Positions 8,902 to 18,231 are shown, counted from the stretch's first letter. The stretch is DNA of 43,093 nt from Lachnospiraceae bacterium (GCA_017626325.1 JAGAIZ010000082.1:1-43093), one strand, 5' to 3'. Numbers and translations: made by a program. Notes: generated by a model not told the origin, from the sequence alone.

Positions 8902-9981
8902 ATGAGTCGTTTGACAATTTATCAGGATAATTATACGGATGCTACGGTAATATCCAATCGTTTCATTGATGAGTTTATGTGCACCGCAAACGATGCGCAG
9001 CTTAAAATCTATCTGTATCTGGTCCGTATGATGAGCGCCGGTCTTTCTACCAGTATTTCTGATATTGCGGACAAGTTCAACTATACGGAGAAGGACGTTA
9101 TGCGCGCCTTAAAGTATTGGGAAAAGAACCGCCTCCTGACACTGGACTATGACGAAAACAGAAACGTTACAGGCATCCATTTGATGAACTTTGCGGCTGC
9201 TGCGCCGCAAATCACACCGGCGCCGTCCGTATCAGCGCCTGCTGCCGTCGTACCGATTTCTTCTAAATTAAACGCTAACGTAAATACTAACGCTTTTCCT
9301 GCAGACGAAAGCGCTGACACGGACAAATACAGCAAGCCCAACTACTCACTGGACGAGCTGAAAGCATTCAAATCCAATGACGCGACTTCCCGCCTGCTCT
9401 TTATTACAGAGCAGTATCTGAAGAAAACGTTAAGTCCGAACGAAATCCGCACGATTCTTTTTATCTCGGACAAGCTTGGCTTCTCCGAAGACCTGATCGA
9501 CTATCTGATCCAATACTGTGTGGACCGGGAGAAAAAGGATCTGCGATACATAGAGAAAGTGGCCATCAGTTGGGCACAGCAGGGAATTACCACACCCGGG
9601 CAGGCCGCCCAGCTTACCTGTAAGTACGACAAGTCCGTCTACGAGGTCATGAAGGCTCTCGGCAGGAACGGCTCACCCACCCAGACGGAGGCTGCCTATA
9701 TCAACCGCTGGATCAAAGAATACGGCTTCGCCCAGGACGTCATCTTCGCCGCCTGCGAGCGCACCGTACTTGCCACGGACAAGCATCGCTTCGAGTATGC
9801 GGACAGCATCTTAAGCAACTGGCACAAGGCCGGCGTACATCATAAGAGCGATATTCAGTCCCTGGACGACAGCTACCGCAAGGCCAAAAGCACAAAAGCC
9901 GTTTCCAATAACAAATTTAATCAATTCAAACAAAACAACTACGATTTCGATGCCTTAGAACAGGAATTGTTAAGCAACTAA
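8902..9981 (+). CDS. DnaD-like replication initiation protein with two DnaD domains
   Basis: Primosome remodelling protein expected to act with the neighbouring ATPase in loading the replicative helicase. The 359 residues contain an N-terminal winged-helix-like region (SISDIADKFNYTEKDVMRAL), a Pro/Ala-rich linker, and two successive DnaD (DnaB_2) domains. Each domain ends in the typical Y-x3-I-x3-W pattern: YIEKVAISWAQQGI, then YADSILSNWHKAGV. I chose ATG 8902 (MSRLTIYQ) because GGGGTGG lies six bases upstream; an upstream in-frame extension from 8848 is uncharacteristic. The next two genes are probably co-transcribed. Confidence 0.87.
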   Translation: MSRLTIYQDNYTDATVISNRFIDEFMCTANDAQLKIYLYLVRMMSAGLSTSISDIADKFNYTEKDVMRALKYWEKNRLLTLDYDENRNVTGIHLMNFAAAAPQITPAPSVSAPAAVVPISSKLNANVNTNAFPADESADTDKYSKPNYSLDELKAFKSNDATSRLLFITEQYLKKTLSPNEIRTILFISDKLGFSEDLIDYLIQYCVDREKKDLRYIEKVAISWAQQGITTPGQAAQLTCKYDKSVYEVMKALGRNGSPTQTEAAYINRWIKEYGFAQDVIFAACERTVLATDKHRFEYADSILSNWHKAGVHHKSDIQSLDDSYRKAKSTKAVSNNKFNQFKQNNYDFDALEQELLSN

Positions 9982-10058
9982 TCTTTTATATTAAGACGCC
10001 TTAGCGGCAGGCTTTTCCGATATCGGAAGCCTGGACGCCGGATTCCAGGGAGGAGACT

Positions 10059-11030
10059 ATGCCCCTTACCAACGCCCAGTACGATCAGATTCTGCATCAG
10101 TACGAGATGAGACAATTTCATAACCGCGCCGAAGCAGACCGCAGGCTTTCTTATGTATACGATCATGTACCCGGTTATCGGGAACTGGAGGAGTCCGTCG
10201 CCACGCTCTCCGTCGCCCAGGGCAAGAAGATGCTGGCCGGAGACGAGGACGCCATGGAAGATTTGCGGGACATTCTGGCGGAATTATCAGGCCGCAAGGC
10301 ACAGCTTCTGGAGGACGCGGGCCTTCCCGCAGACTACCTGAAGCCTGTCTGCACCTGCCCTGACTGCCAGGACACAGGCTATATCGGCAGCCAGAAATGC
10401 CACTGCTTCAAACAGGCCGTGATCACGCTCCTCTACCAGCAGTCCAATATTCAGGAAATGCTGCGCACGGAGAATTTTGAAGCCCTTTCCTACGAATACT
10501 ATGAAGGCGAGGATTTGTCCCGCTTTAAGAATGCGGTGCAGACCTGCCGGAATTTTGTCAAAAATTTCAATTCCGACTACCATAATCTGTTTTTTTATGG
10601 TACAGTGGGTACTGGAAAATCATTTCTTTCAGGCTGTGTCGCCAGGGAGCTGATCGAGAGCGGTCATTCCGTTATCTATTTCAGCGCGGTAGGTCTGTTT
10701 GATTTTCTTTCTAAAAATTCCTTTGATTATAAGAACAGAGAGGGACAGCGCAGCGCCTATGCCGACCTGACCCAGTGCGATTTGCTGATTATCGACGACC
10801 TGGGTACGGAGCTTACCAATCAGTTTGTCGCATCCGAGCTTTTCGCCCTGTTAAACGAACGGCATATGGGCAGAAAGGCCACTGTCATCTCTACGAACCT
10901 GTCATTGGAAGAATTGCGGAACCGGTACTCAGACCGTATCTTTTCCCGCATCACAAGCAATTATGAACTCTGTAAGCTATCCGGACAGGATATCCGTATG
11001 TACAAGAAAAGATTGATGAACAGAAAGTGA
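10059..11030 (+). CDS. DnaC/DnaI-like helicase loader ATPase
   Basis: AAA+ ATPase of the DnaI/DnaC family, which opens and loads the DnaB helicase. The 323 residues contain an N-terminal cysteine cluster of the zinc-binding type (Cys98, 100, 103, 114, 116). Walker A is GTVGTGKS (181-188), Walker B is LLIIDD (242-247), and the C-terminal SDRIFSRI fits the arginine-finger region. GGGAGGAG lies just upstream of the ATG. It follows the DnaD-like gene by 77 bases and precedes prs by 10, forming one operon. A symbol is withheld because dnaC and dnaI usage differs between lineages. Confidence 0.9.
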   Translation: MPLTNAQYDQILHQYEMRQFHNRAEADRRLSYVYDHVPGYRELEESVATLSVAQGKKMLAGDEDAMEDLRDILAELSGRKAQLLEDAGLPADYLKPVCTCPDCQDTGYIGSQKCHCFKQAVITLLYQQSNIQEMLRTENFEALSYEYYEGEDLSRFKNAVQTCRNFVKNFNSDYHNLFFYGTVGTGKSFLSGCVARELIESGHSVIYFSAVGLFDFLSKNSFDYKNREGQRSAYADLTQCDLLIIDDLGTELTNQFVASELFALLNERHMGRKATVISTNLSLEELRNRYSDRIFSRITSNYELCKLSGQDIRMYKKRLMNRK

Positions 11031-11040
11031 GGATTTTCTC

Positions 11041-12225
11041 ATGACCAAACGTGAAGAAAAGAGAAATCTGGAAACCATACCCTTTGGCTCTCTCGGTATG
11101 ATTCCGCTGGAAGGTTGTAAATCTTTAGGAGAAAAGGTAGACTACTACCTGGTAAAATGGAGAACGGAGCGCGAAAGCGAACACAAGGATTCCCTTGCTT
11201 TCTCCGGCTATCAGCGCGACACTTATATCTTAGACGCCAAAGTGCCCCGGTTCGGTTCCGGCGAAGCCAAAGGCGTCATTAACGAATCCGTCCGCGGTAC
11301 AGACCTGTACCTTCTTGTGGATGTGGCTAACTACAGCCTCACTTATTCTCTCTGCGGACATGAGAACCACATGTCCCCCGACGACCATTATCAGGATTTG
11401 AAGCGTATTATCGCCGCCGTAGGCGGTAAAGCAAGACGCATTACGGTGATTATGCCCTTCCTCTACGAGAGCAGGCAGCATAAGAGAACCGCCAGAGAGT
11501 CCCTTGACTGTGCGCTGGCGCTTCAGGAAATGGTAAACATGGGCGTGGATAACATCATTACCTTCGACGCCCACGATCCCCGTGTACAGAATGCCATTCC
11601 GCTGCATGGCTTCGAGACAGTGCAGCCTACCTATCAGTTCATCAAGGGTCTGCTCTACCATGTAAAGGATTTGAAGATTGACAGCAGCCATATGATGGTG
11701 ATCAGCCCCGACGAAGGCGGTATGAGCAGGGCGATCTATATTGCCAATGTACTGGGTCTGGACATGGGTATGTTCTATAAGAGAAGAGACTATACCCAGG
11801 TCGTAAACGGCAGAAACCCCATCGTTGCCCATGAATTCCTTGGAAGCAGCGTGGAGGGCAAGGACATGATTATCATCGACGATATGATTTCCTCCGGCGA
11901 AAGCGTCTTAGAGGTTGCCGCCGCCTTAAAACAGCGTAAGGCCAACCGGATCTTCGTCTTCTCCACCTTCGGTCTGTTCACCGCAGGGCTGGAGCGCTTC
12001 GACAAGGCTTACGAGGAGGGCATTCTGGACAAGGTTCTGACCACTAACCTCATCTATCAGACGCCGGAGCTTCTCAAGCGGGAATGGTATATCGACTGTG
12101 ATATGAGTAAATACATCGCTTACCTGATCGATACGTTAAATCACGACACCTCTATCAGCGATCTCCTTAATCCGGTAGAGCGTATTCAGTCTGTTGTGGC
12201 AAAATATAATGCCGGAGAGCTTTGA
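11041..12225 (+). CDS. prs: Ribose-phosphate pyrophosphokinase, long divergent form
   Basis: Makes PRPP from ribose-5-phosphate and ATP for nucleotide, histidine and tryptophan synthesis. At 394 residues it is about 75 longer than the common class I enzyme. Recognisable parts are GSGEAKGVINESVRGTDLYL, matching the FSDGE/ESVRG segment, FDAHDPRVQNAIP in place of the usual DLHAxQIQGFF, YKRRDY for the flexible catalytic loop, and the PRPP loop IIIDDMISSGES. These differences suggest a separate subfamily, but the fold and active-site order are kept. The start follows GAGG, 10 bases after the helicase-loader stop. A phosphoribosyltransferase of other function is less likely. Confidence 0.82.
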   Translation: MTKREEKRNLETIPFGSLGMIPLEGCKSLGEKVDYYLVKWRTERESEHKDSLAFSGYQRDTYILDAKVPRFGSGEAKGVINESVRGTDLYLLVDVANYSLTYSLCGHENHMSPDDHYQDLKRIIAAVGGKARRITVIMPFLYESRQHKRTARESLDCALALQEMVNMGVDNIITFDAHDPRVQNAIPLHGFETVQPTYQFIKGLLYHVKDLKIDSSHMMVISPDEGGMSRAIYIANVLGLDMGMFYKRRDYTQVVNGRNPIVAHEFLGSSVEGKDMIIIDDMISSGESVLEVAAALKQRKANRIFVFSTFGLFTAGLERFDKAYEEGILDKVLTTNLIYQTPELLKREWYIDCDMSKYIAYLIDTLNHDTSISDLLNPVERIQSVVAKYNAGEL

Positions 12226-12280
12226 TAGGCGCTCAGGAAACCCAATAAGCTTCTTGCTTATCCGATACGCATTAAATATA

Positions 12281-12308
12281 AAGCGGGACCGAATCATCGA
12301 TCCCGCTT
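12281..12308. terminator. Shared terminator between prs and the response regulator
   Basis: An eight-base-pair stem, AAGCGGGA (12281-12288) with TCCCGCTT (12301-12308). On the minus strand it is followed by TTATATTT, so it fits best as the terminator of the two-component operon; the hairpin overlaps the final codons and stop of that gene. It may also end prs transcripts. Confidence 0.6.
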
Positions 12309-13025
12309 CTTATATTCCGAAGGCGTCTTGCCGATCACTTTTTTAAAGATCCTGGAGAAATATTTCTCATCCCGAAATCCTACTTTGAAAGCAACCTCAT
12401 AGGTCTTCATCTGATTCTGCTCCAGATAGACACATGCGCGCTCTATCCTGATCTTGTTAAGTGTTTCCACAAACCCGGCGTCCAGATTCTGCGTAAAAAG
12501 CGTAGACAGATAGCCGCCGCTGATTCCCACCTTCTCCGCCACATCAACAAGCGTAAGCTCTTCATTATAATGCTCCCTCATATACTCCACCGCCTGATTT
12601 ACGATCATGTTTCCGCTGACTTCTCTTACCGGTTCCTTCTGTTCCTCTCCGAGTATTTCATCAAGAAGTTTATTCAACAGCTGCATAACTTCCGTCGAGC
12701 GGCAGGGCTTCAGCACATATTCCTCAACCCCATACCGGATCGCCTGCTGCGCATATTTAAAATCATCATAGCCGCTCAGTATAATCGTTCTCGGAAGAAT
12801 ACCCGCTTTTGCGGCTTCTTTCATGACCTCGATACCATTCATTACCGGCATCTGGATATCCAGCAGCATAATCTGCGGGCGATATTGAATAATCGCATCC
12901 AACGCCTGCTGCCCGTTCTGTGCCAGATAGATCTGCTCTATACGGTCTGTATGAAGCCTCACATAATTCCGTATCCCATTGCGGATAGATTCCTCATCAT
13001 CCGCAATCAACAATTTGACAGACAT
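12294..13025 (-). CDS. AraC-type response regulator (YesN-like)
   Basis: Transcription factor phosphorylated by the adjacent sensor kinase. The 243 residues hold a receiver domain with the acidic pair Asp9-Asp10, phospho-acceptor Asp56 in LLDIQMP, Ser84 and Lys106 (VLKP). After a short linker comes an AraC-type double helix-turn-helix (about 140-243) ending in the signature DEKYFSRIFKKVIGKTPSEYKK. It starts two bases after the kinase stop, with GAGGGG as its ribosome binding site. Genomic position points to control of the sugar ABC transporter at 14971-18185; direct repeats at 18268-18296 are a candidate target. Confidence 0.93.
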   Translation of the reverse strand: MSVKLLIADDEESIRNGIRNYVRLHTDRIEQIYLAQNGQQALDAIIQYRPQIMLLDIQMPVMNGIEVMKEAAKAGILPRTIILSGYDDFKYAQQAIRYGVEEYVLKPCRSTEVMQLLNKLLDEILGEEQKEPVREVSGNMIVNQAVEYMREHYNEELTLVDVAEKVGISGGYLSTLFTQNLDAGFVETLNKIRIERACVYLEQNQMKTYEVAFKVGFRDEKYFSRIFKKVIGKTPSEYKKRDR

Positions 13026-13027
13026 AA

Positions 13028-14833
13028 CTACCCCTCTTCTATCGGAAGCCGTATCATCACCACAGTTCCCTGGCCGACCTTACTTTCTATCTTCATCTGA
13101 TACGCCTCCTTATATTTTAACTCCAATCTCTCCCTGACATTCTTAATGGCATAACGTCCTATCCTCTGGCTCGCGTATTCCCTGGTATCCCCCATATCCC
13201 AAATAGCGTCTATCTGTTCCCGGGACATACCTACACCGGTATCCTGAATACGAAATTCCAGATATCCTTCTCTCCGCCTGCCCGTTACCGTCACACTTCC
13301 TGCATCCTGCTGGTTTTCCAGCCCATGAACAATCGCATTCTCCACAAAAGGCTGCAGAATCAGCTTAGGAATCCGGCAATTCTGAATTTCCTCTTCCACA
13401 TCGATCTCATATTCCAATCGCGCTGTAAAACGCATTTTCTGAATCTGCAGATAACATCTGACCAATTCTATCTCCTGAGACACAGAAATAATACTCTGTC
13501 CCTGCCCCAATACCATGCGGAACAGTTGAGACAAGGTATAAATATCTTCCGCCAGATCCTCATTATCACCATCCATCGCTCTCCAATATAAAGAATCCAG
13601 CGTATTATACAGGAAATGCGGATTGATCTGTGCCTGCAGCGCAAGCAGTTCGCTCTCCTTTTCCTTTAAGGACATCACATAATTCTTATCAATCAATTCC
13701 TTAATATCCAGAACCATCCGGTTAAAGCATTCTGTCACCTCACCGACTTCATCCCCCGCGGTCACTTCTACCTGCTGTGTAAAGTCTCCCTGCTTAAATT
13801 GATTCATGGCGGCACTGAGCTTCACCAACGGCTTGCTGATCACATGAGACACTATACTGAGTATCGGATACATCGCGATCAACAGACCTGCCAGCAGGCA
13901 CAGCGGCAGCTTCGCCACTCTGTACACTGACCGGTAACTGTCCGGCAGCATCCGCATTACGAGAACACCCTTCTTCTCACTCTGGCTGCAGAATACCCTG
14001 AAACCGTTGTATGTAAAACTGTTTTCTCTTTTCCGGTAATCCTGACCGATATATTCTTCGCTCTGCACATAAGCAAGTACTTCCTCATCCACTTCACCGA
14101 CCCGTGTCAGTTCCTCTCCCTGCCAGCTTAGTACGATGATCCCTTCTCTGTCATTTCGAAGCGCATTCCGGCACAACTCCTGATACCACTCCTCATCAAT
14201 ACCGATTACCATATAACCGAGCGGTTTCTTCTTCGACAGATCGTACATCTCCCTGTACATAACGATTTTATTTGTGCGGTTCGCCTGATAGGTATCAGAA
14301 CTTCCCTTAGGCACCTTCTTCCATATAATATCCCCTCTGCCAGCAACCGCGCTTCTGTAAATATCCGTTTCCCGGATTTCTTCCAGATTATTCAGATAAG
14401 AGCTTGCATCCAGACAGCGCAGATAAGGGTTCACGCCGTTTTCCGGATATATCGCCAGCGTTTTGATGTTGCCTTTAATAGAAATGATATCCTCCAGAAT
14501 CTCCATAGGCGCATCCGTTCTCCAGATTCTGGAATTCAGATTCAATATCTCCGGCTCATCAGAATTCAGAATCGCCAGAATATCATTATTAATGCACATA
14601 TATACCGAGAAATTGACCACATCCGACTGCAGAGACGTAATGTTATCCTCCAGACTCTGTATGGTATTTAAGTCGGCCTCTTCCTGCTGCTTTAAGGCAG
14701 CTCTGCTGTCCCCCAGGAATATTCCCGTAGCGATCATCACGAATACCGGGCTGATGACCAGATAAACATATACCACGATCTTATGCTTCAATTTTAAGTG
14801 ATTCATCCAGCCTCTGAACTTCTCCATAAACAC
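13028..14833 (-). CDS. Sensor histidine kinase (YesM-like)
   Basis: Membrane sensor that probably detects an extracellular sugar or its bound binding protein and phosphorylates the adjacent regulator. The 601 residues show transmembrane segment 1 (about 18-40), a large extracytoplasmic region (about 41-305), transmembrane segment 2 (about 308-332) and a HAMP linker. A His_kinase domain follows with LQAQINPHFLYNTLDSL (phospho-acceptor His406), then an ATPase domain with the N-box PFVENAIVHG (Asn499) and DTGVGM (531-536). I chose GTG 14833 because GGAG lies six bases before it; ATG 14827 is an alternative. It has its own promoter in the gap after the permease gene. Confidence 0.93.
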   Translation of the reverse strand: MFMEKFRGWMNHLKLKHKIVVYVYLVISPVFVMIATGIFLGDSRAALKQQEEADLNTIQSLEDNITSLQSDVVNFSVYMCINNDILAILNSDEPEILNLNSRIWRTDAPMEILEDIISIKGNIKTLAIYPENGVNPYLRCLDASSYLNNLEEIRETDIYRSAVAGRGDIIWKKVPKGSSDTYQANRTNKIVMYREMYDLSKKKPLGYMVIGIDEEWYQELCRNALRNDREGIIVLSWQGEELTRVGEVDEEVLAYVQSEEYIGQDYRKRENSFTYNGFRVFCSQSEKKGVLVMRMLPDSYRSVYRVAKLPLCLLAGLLIAMYPILSIVSHVISKPLVKLSAAMNQFKQGDFTQQVEVTAGDEVGEVTECFNRMVLDIKELIDKNYVMSLKEKESELLALQAQINPHFLYNTLDSLYWRAMDGDNEDLAEDIYTLSQLFRMVLGQGQSIISVSQEIELVRCYLQIQKMRFTARLEYEIDVEEEIQNCRIPKLILQPFVENAIVHGLENQQDAGSVTVTGRRREGYLEFRIQDTGVGMSREQIDAIWDMGDTREYASQRIGRYAIKNVRERLELKYKEAYQMKIESKVGQGTVVMIRLPIEEG

Positions 14834-14924
14834 ATCCGTCTCCGCTTTATATATAATATTGCACCATATTGATCATAGGCGCCGGCAATGAGCAGTCTTT
14901 GCCTGTTCTCACCCGCCAACGCCC

Positions 14925-14953
14925 ATTATATCGTACGGAAAATGTATTGACAA
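14925..14953 (-). promoter_or_regulatory. Sigma-A promoter of the two-component operon
   Basis: Minus strand: TTGTCA (14953-14948), a 17-base spacer, then a perfect TATAAT (14930-14925). It lies between the last permease gene and the kinase, so the sensor and regulator can be made independently of the transporter operon. Confidence 0.72.
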
Positions 14954-14970
14954 TTCCATATTACAGGACA

Positions 14971-15816
14971 TCAGCCTTTTACTGCTCCCATTGCCACACC
15001 CTTCGTAATGTGCTTATTCAGAATAATATATACGATAACGGCAGGCGCCGCAGTCAATGCCATCACAGCGAACTGCACAGCGTAGTTGGAAGAATACTCT
15101 CCCGTAAACTCCAGGACAGAGAATGGAAGCGTCTTCCACTTCGGCGTGCTCAAATAAGTGCTGGCCATCATAAACTCATTCCAGTTATTTAAGAAAGTCA
15201 TGATAGATACAGTAGTGATCGACGCTTTCAAAAGAGGCGTAACGATAATAAATATAATCCTGTAGATACCGCAGCCATCGATAACTGCCGCTTCCTCCAG
15301 TTCCTTTGGAACCGATTCTAAGAAACTTCCCATCAGGAACATGCCCTGCGGCAGTGAGAACGCCACATAAGGAATTAACAGCGCCCAAATCGTATCTGTC
15401 AGATTAAGTGCATTGTATATTTTATAATTAGGAAGCAGCGTTGCATGAATTGGAATCATCATTCCCATCAGTAAGATTGTCTGCACGACTCCGCTCAATT
15501 TCCATTGCATTCTTTTGCATGCAAACGCAGCCATGATAGAAATGATAATGACGAAAAACACCGCCAGAAAATTAATCAAAAGGCTGTTTTTCAAATATAA
15601 AAGAAAATTGCCGTCCACAAAGGCTTTCACATAATTTCCCCACTGGATCTTCTCAGGGATGACCAGAAGGCCGCTTGTAAACATTTCATTGCTGCTGGCC
15701 AGCGAGAAATCCACGAGCCAGATCAACGGGAATATCTGAACAACCGCTATCATCAGCAAAACAATAAACAATACCACTTTGGACAAAGGATTTTTCTTCT
15801 TACCTGCATATTCCAT
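14971..15816 (-). CDS. Carbohydrate ABC transporter permease, MalG type
   Basis: Inner permease of a CUT1-type sugar importer. The 281 residues predict six transmembrane helices and contain the ATPase-contacting EAA loop, reading ELEEAAVIDGCGIYRIIFIIV, followed by TPLL. The C-terminal KHITKGVAMGAVKG is typical of MalG-like proteins. I chose ATG 15816 (MEYAGKKK) with GGAGG eight bases upstream; a GTG at 15825 overlaps that ribosome binding site and is less likely. It follows the first permease by 12 bases. No ATPase subunit is encoded here, so a shared MsmK-type ATPase elsewhere is expected. Confidence 0.94.
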   Translation of the reverse strand: MEYAGKKKNPLSKVVLFIVLLMIAVVQIFPLIWLVDFSLASSNEMFTSGLLVIPEKIQWGNYVKAFVDGNFLLYLKNSLLINFLAVFFVIIISIMAAFACKRMQWKLSGVVQTILLMGMMIPIHATLLPNYKIYNALNLTDTIWALLIPYVAFSLPQGMFLMGSFLESVPKELEEAAVIDGCGIYRIIFIIVTPLLKASITTVSIMTFLNNWNEFMMASTYLSTPKWKTLPFSVLEFTGEYSSNYAVQFAVMALTAAPAVIVYIILNKHITKGVAMGAVKG

Positions 15817-15828
15817 TCCTGCCACCTC

Positions 15829-16704
15829 CTAGTCTTCTCTCTGCCGGAAAATTACCTGATTGAGCAGTACCGTAACAACCAGACAAATGATAATAAAGAC
15901 TACGCCAATCGCATTGCCGTAACCGTATCTGAATGCCTTAAAGGCCTGCTGATATAAATAGTTTGCGGCAAACTGCGTTCTGTCGCCCGGGCCGCCTCCG
16001 GTCAGCAGGTATACCGTTTCCATCTGCTTTAACGCGGAAATAATAGCCATCGTTACATTTACCTGGATAACCGGCACCATCAGAGGCAGCGTTATCCTGA
16101 TAAAGGTTGTTTTGGAATCCGCGCCGTCAATTGCCGCCGCCTCATAGAGTACAGGGTCGATATTCTTGATGCCAGTATAATAAATCAGCATACCCCAGCC
16201 AAATCCGTGCCAGATTAAGACAACCAATACTGCCCAAATCGCATTATCAGCGCTCAGCCAGTTAATCTGCCCCTGATAGCCGAAAGCCTTCAGTACATTG
16301 TTTAACAGTCCGAAATCCGGATTATATATAAATTTCCACAGATATGCGATAACCGCAACAGAAATAACATTCGGAATAAAGTATACACAGCGGAAAAAGC
16401 CTTCCGCTTTTCCCTGAAGCTTATCCAAAACAGCCGCCACCACAATAGCGATCGGATGCTGGATCAGGATAAACCCGATCGCCAACAGCAGCGAGTTTTT
16501 CAAAGAAATAAAAAATTTCGTATCATGAGCAAGCGTTTTATAGTTCTCCAATCCGACCCACACAGCCTCGCCCATTCCTGAATAGTCGGTAAATCCATAG
16601 TATACGCTAAGACAAATCGGCGCTAATATAGCAAACAGGAACACAAGCAGTCCCGGCAGTACCAAACTGAAAATTACCAGTTTATTGCTATACATTTTCT
16701 TCAT
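15829..16704 (-). CDS. Carbohydrate ABC transporter permease, MalF type
   Basis: First membrane subunit of the sugar importer. The 291 residues predict six transmembrane helices, with the EAA loop YEAAAIDGADSKTTFIRITL and the typical LTGGGPGDRT segment before the last helices. I chose ATG 16704 because AGAGGG lies six bases upstream; the ATG at 16710 touches that site. The gene is separated from the binding-protein gene by a 92-base gap containing a strong hairpin, a common way to make more binding protein than permease. Confidence 0.94.
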   Translation of the reverse strand: MKKMYSNKLVIFSLVLPGLLVFLFAILAPICLSVYYGFTDYSGMGEAVWVGLENYKTLAHDTKFFISLKNSLLLAIGFILIQHPIAIVVAAVLDKLQGKAEGFFRCVYFIPNVISVAVIAYLWKFIYNPDFGLLNNVLKAFGYQGQINWLSADNAIWAVLVVLIWHGFGWGMLIYYTGIKNIDPVLYEAAAIDGADSKTTFIRITLPLMVPVIQVNVTMAIISALKQMETVYLLTGGGPGDRTQFAANYLYQQAFKAFRYGYGNAIGVVFIIICLVVTVLLNQVIFRQRED

Positions 16705-16727
16705 TTTCATCCCTCTTTCTTATAAGA

Positions 16728-16763
16728 ATGGCTGCCTAAAAGAACCAATCTTTAGACAGCCAT
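16728..16763 (-). promoter_or_regulatory. Intercistronic hairpin between binding protein and permeases
   Basis: A 13-base-pair stem with one G-U pair, 16728-16740 with 16751-16763, lies between the binding-protein stop and the first permease. The run after it on the minus strand is only moderately T-rich, so it is probably a partial terminator or mRNA stabiliser rather than a complete stop. Confidence 0.65.
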
Positions 16764-16802
16764 ATCTAACTTATTATTCCGCTCTTTGCTACCCTTCTGT
16801 TT

Positions 16803-18185
16803 CTATTTGCAGGCTGCTCCGATCGCTGCCAGGAAATCGTCTATAGACTCCGTGCCATTGGAAACACTCTGTATTTCGCTCTCGATCGCCGTCTTGAACG
16901 CGGAAGGTCCGCAGTCATTAATCGGTGTTCCGGATACGCTTGTTGCATTCTTCAGAATATCTACGACCTGCTTCTGTAATTCTGTCTCGTTGCCTGTCAT
17001 AAAGGAACTCTGATCCTGAGCAGACATACCTACGCCGTTTTCCCAGCCATACTTGGATAATTTATCAGGCTGATACATATAGTTCAGGAATTTAATCGCT
17101 TCCTCTTTTATTTCGGAATTTGCAGATACCGCATATCCGCCGCCGTTCCATGCAGCGATATCGTTAGCGCCGCCCTTGCCGTCTGCCATAGGCGGTAAAG
17201 TAAATGCACGGATGTTTGTCCTGATTTCTTCCGGAATATCCTCATTCAGCGCCATAGAACATTCCCAGCTTCCCATTGCAAACATCGCTGCCTGACCATT
17301 GGTAAACAAATTCTGTGCCGTTCCATAATCCTGCGTATCATAACCAGTCTGGAATACGCCCGCTTCTGCCGCCTGTACCAATAACTGCGTAGCTTCCTTA
17401 ATCTCCGGCGCTGTAAAATCGCCTGACGCAACCGCGTTGCTTACAATATCCGCATAATCTGTTCCGGCTACCTTCACAAGAATATCCGTTAAATAACAAG
17501 CCATCGGCCAGCCGTCTCCGCCATCCATTGCAACCGGCGTAATGCCCGCATCCTTGATCGTCTGGCAAAGCGTTATGTACTCTTCATAAGTAGAAGGAAC
17601 CTCCCAGCCGTTATCCTCAAACATTTTCTGATTATAATAAATAATCTGAATATCCGTATTTCTCGGAAGTCCATATAATTTACCGTCCTTCTTGAAGCCT
17701 TCCAGAGAACCGGCGATAAATCCATAGTCCGCGTAATCGTCTTCATTTAATTCCGCAAGAACGCCCGCTTCCAGTACTTCATCCAGGAAAGACGGCTGAC
17801 CCCAGATACTCACCACATCCGGCATACCGTCCATAGAGTAAGCCTTAAATTTGGTCTTATAGGCCTCCTCATCCAGCGCCTCGACCTCAATGGTAACATT
17901 CGGATTTTCTGCCATATACTCGTCGATGATCATCTGCTCTACCAGCCCCTGTCCGTTCTTTCTGTCAGGCAGATTAGAGAAGATCTTAAGCGTCACGGCT
18001 TCTCCTGCTGTCTCCGCGCTTTGTTCCGTCCCGCCTGCACCTTCTGACGTCGTATCTTCTGCCGCGCTGTCTGTGTCTGACGTCTTTGTGCTTTGAGGCT
18101 CTGCTGCATTCTTGCTGCCGCATCCTGCCAGCATTCCTGCGGTCATAGCCGCCGTCATCATTACTGCTACTAATTTTTTCTTCAT
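16803..18185 (-). CDS. Extracellular sugar-binding lipoprotein of an ABC importer
   Basis: Family 1 solute-binding protein that delivers sugar to the two permeases. The 460 residues begin with a lipoprotein signal peptide ending in lipobox LAGC (Cys22). An acidic, Ser/Thr/Ala-rich tether follows (about 25-65), then a two-lobe binding domain starting VTLKIFSNLPDRKNG. The sugar cannot be told from sequence. GGGAGG lies ahead of the ATG. It is the first gene of the importer operon, with a candidate promoter at 18232-18260 and direct repeats immediately upstream of it. Confidence 0.95.
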   Translation of the reverse strand: MKKKLVAVMMTAAMTAGMLAGCGSKNAAEPQSTKTSDTDSAAEDTTSEGAGGTEQSAETAGEAVTLKIFSNLPDRKNGQGLVEQMIIDEYMAENPNVTIEVEALDEEAYKTKFKAYSMDGMPDVVSIWGQPSFLDEVLEAGVLAELNEDDYADYGFIAGSLEGFKKDGKLYGLPRNTDIQIIYYNQKMFEDNGWEVPSTYEEYITLCQTIKDAGITPVAMDGGDGWPMACYLTDILVKVAGTDYADIVSNAVASGDFTAPEIKEATQLLVQAAEAGVFQTGYDTQDYGTAQNLFTNGQAAMFAMGSWECSMALNEDIPEEIRTNIRAFTLPPMADGKGGANDIAAWNGGGYAVSANSEIKEEAIKFLNYMYQPDKLSKYGWENGVGMSAQDQSSFMTGNETELQKQVVDILKNATSVSGTPINDCGPSAFKTAIESEIQSVSNGTESIDDFLAAIGAACK

Positions 18186-18231
18186 TTCGTTCCTCCCTGC
18201 TGTGTTTTGTGCAATCTCTTGGATTAATTGC

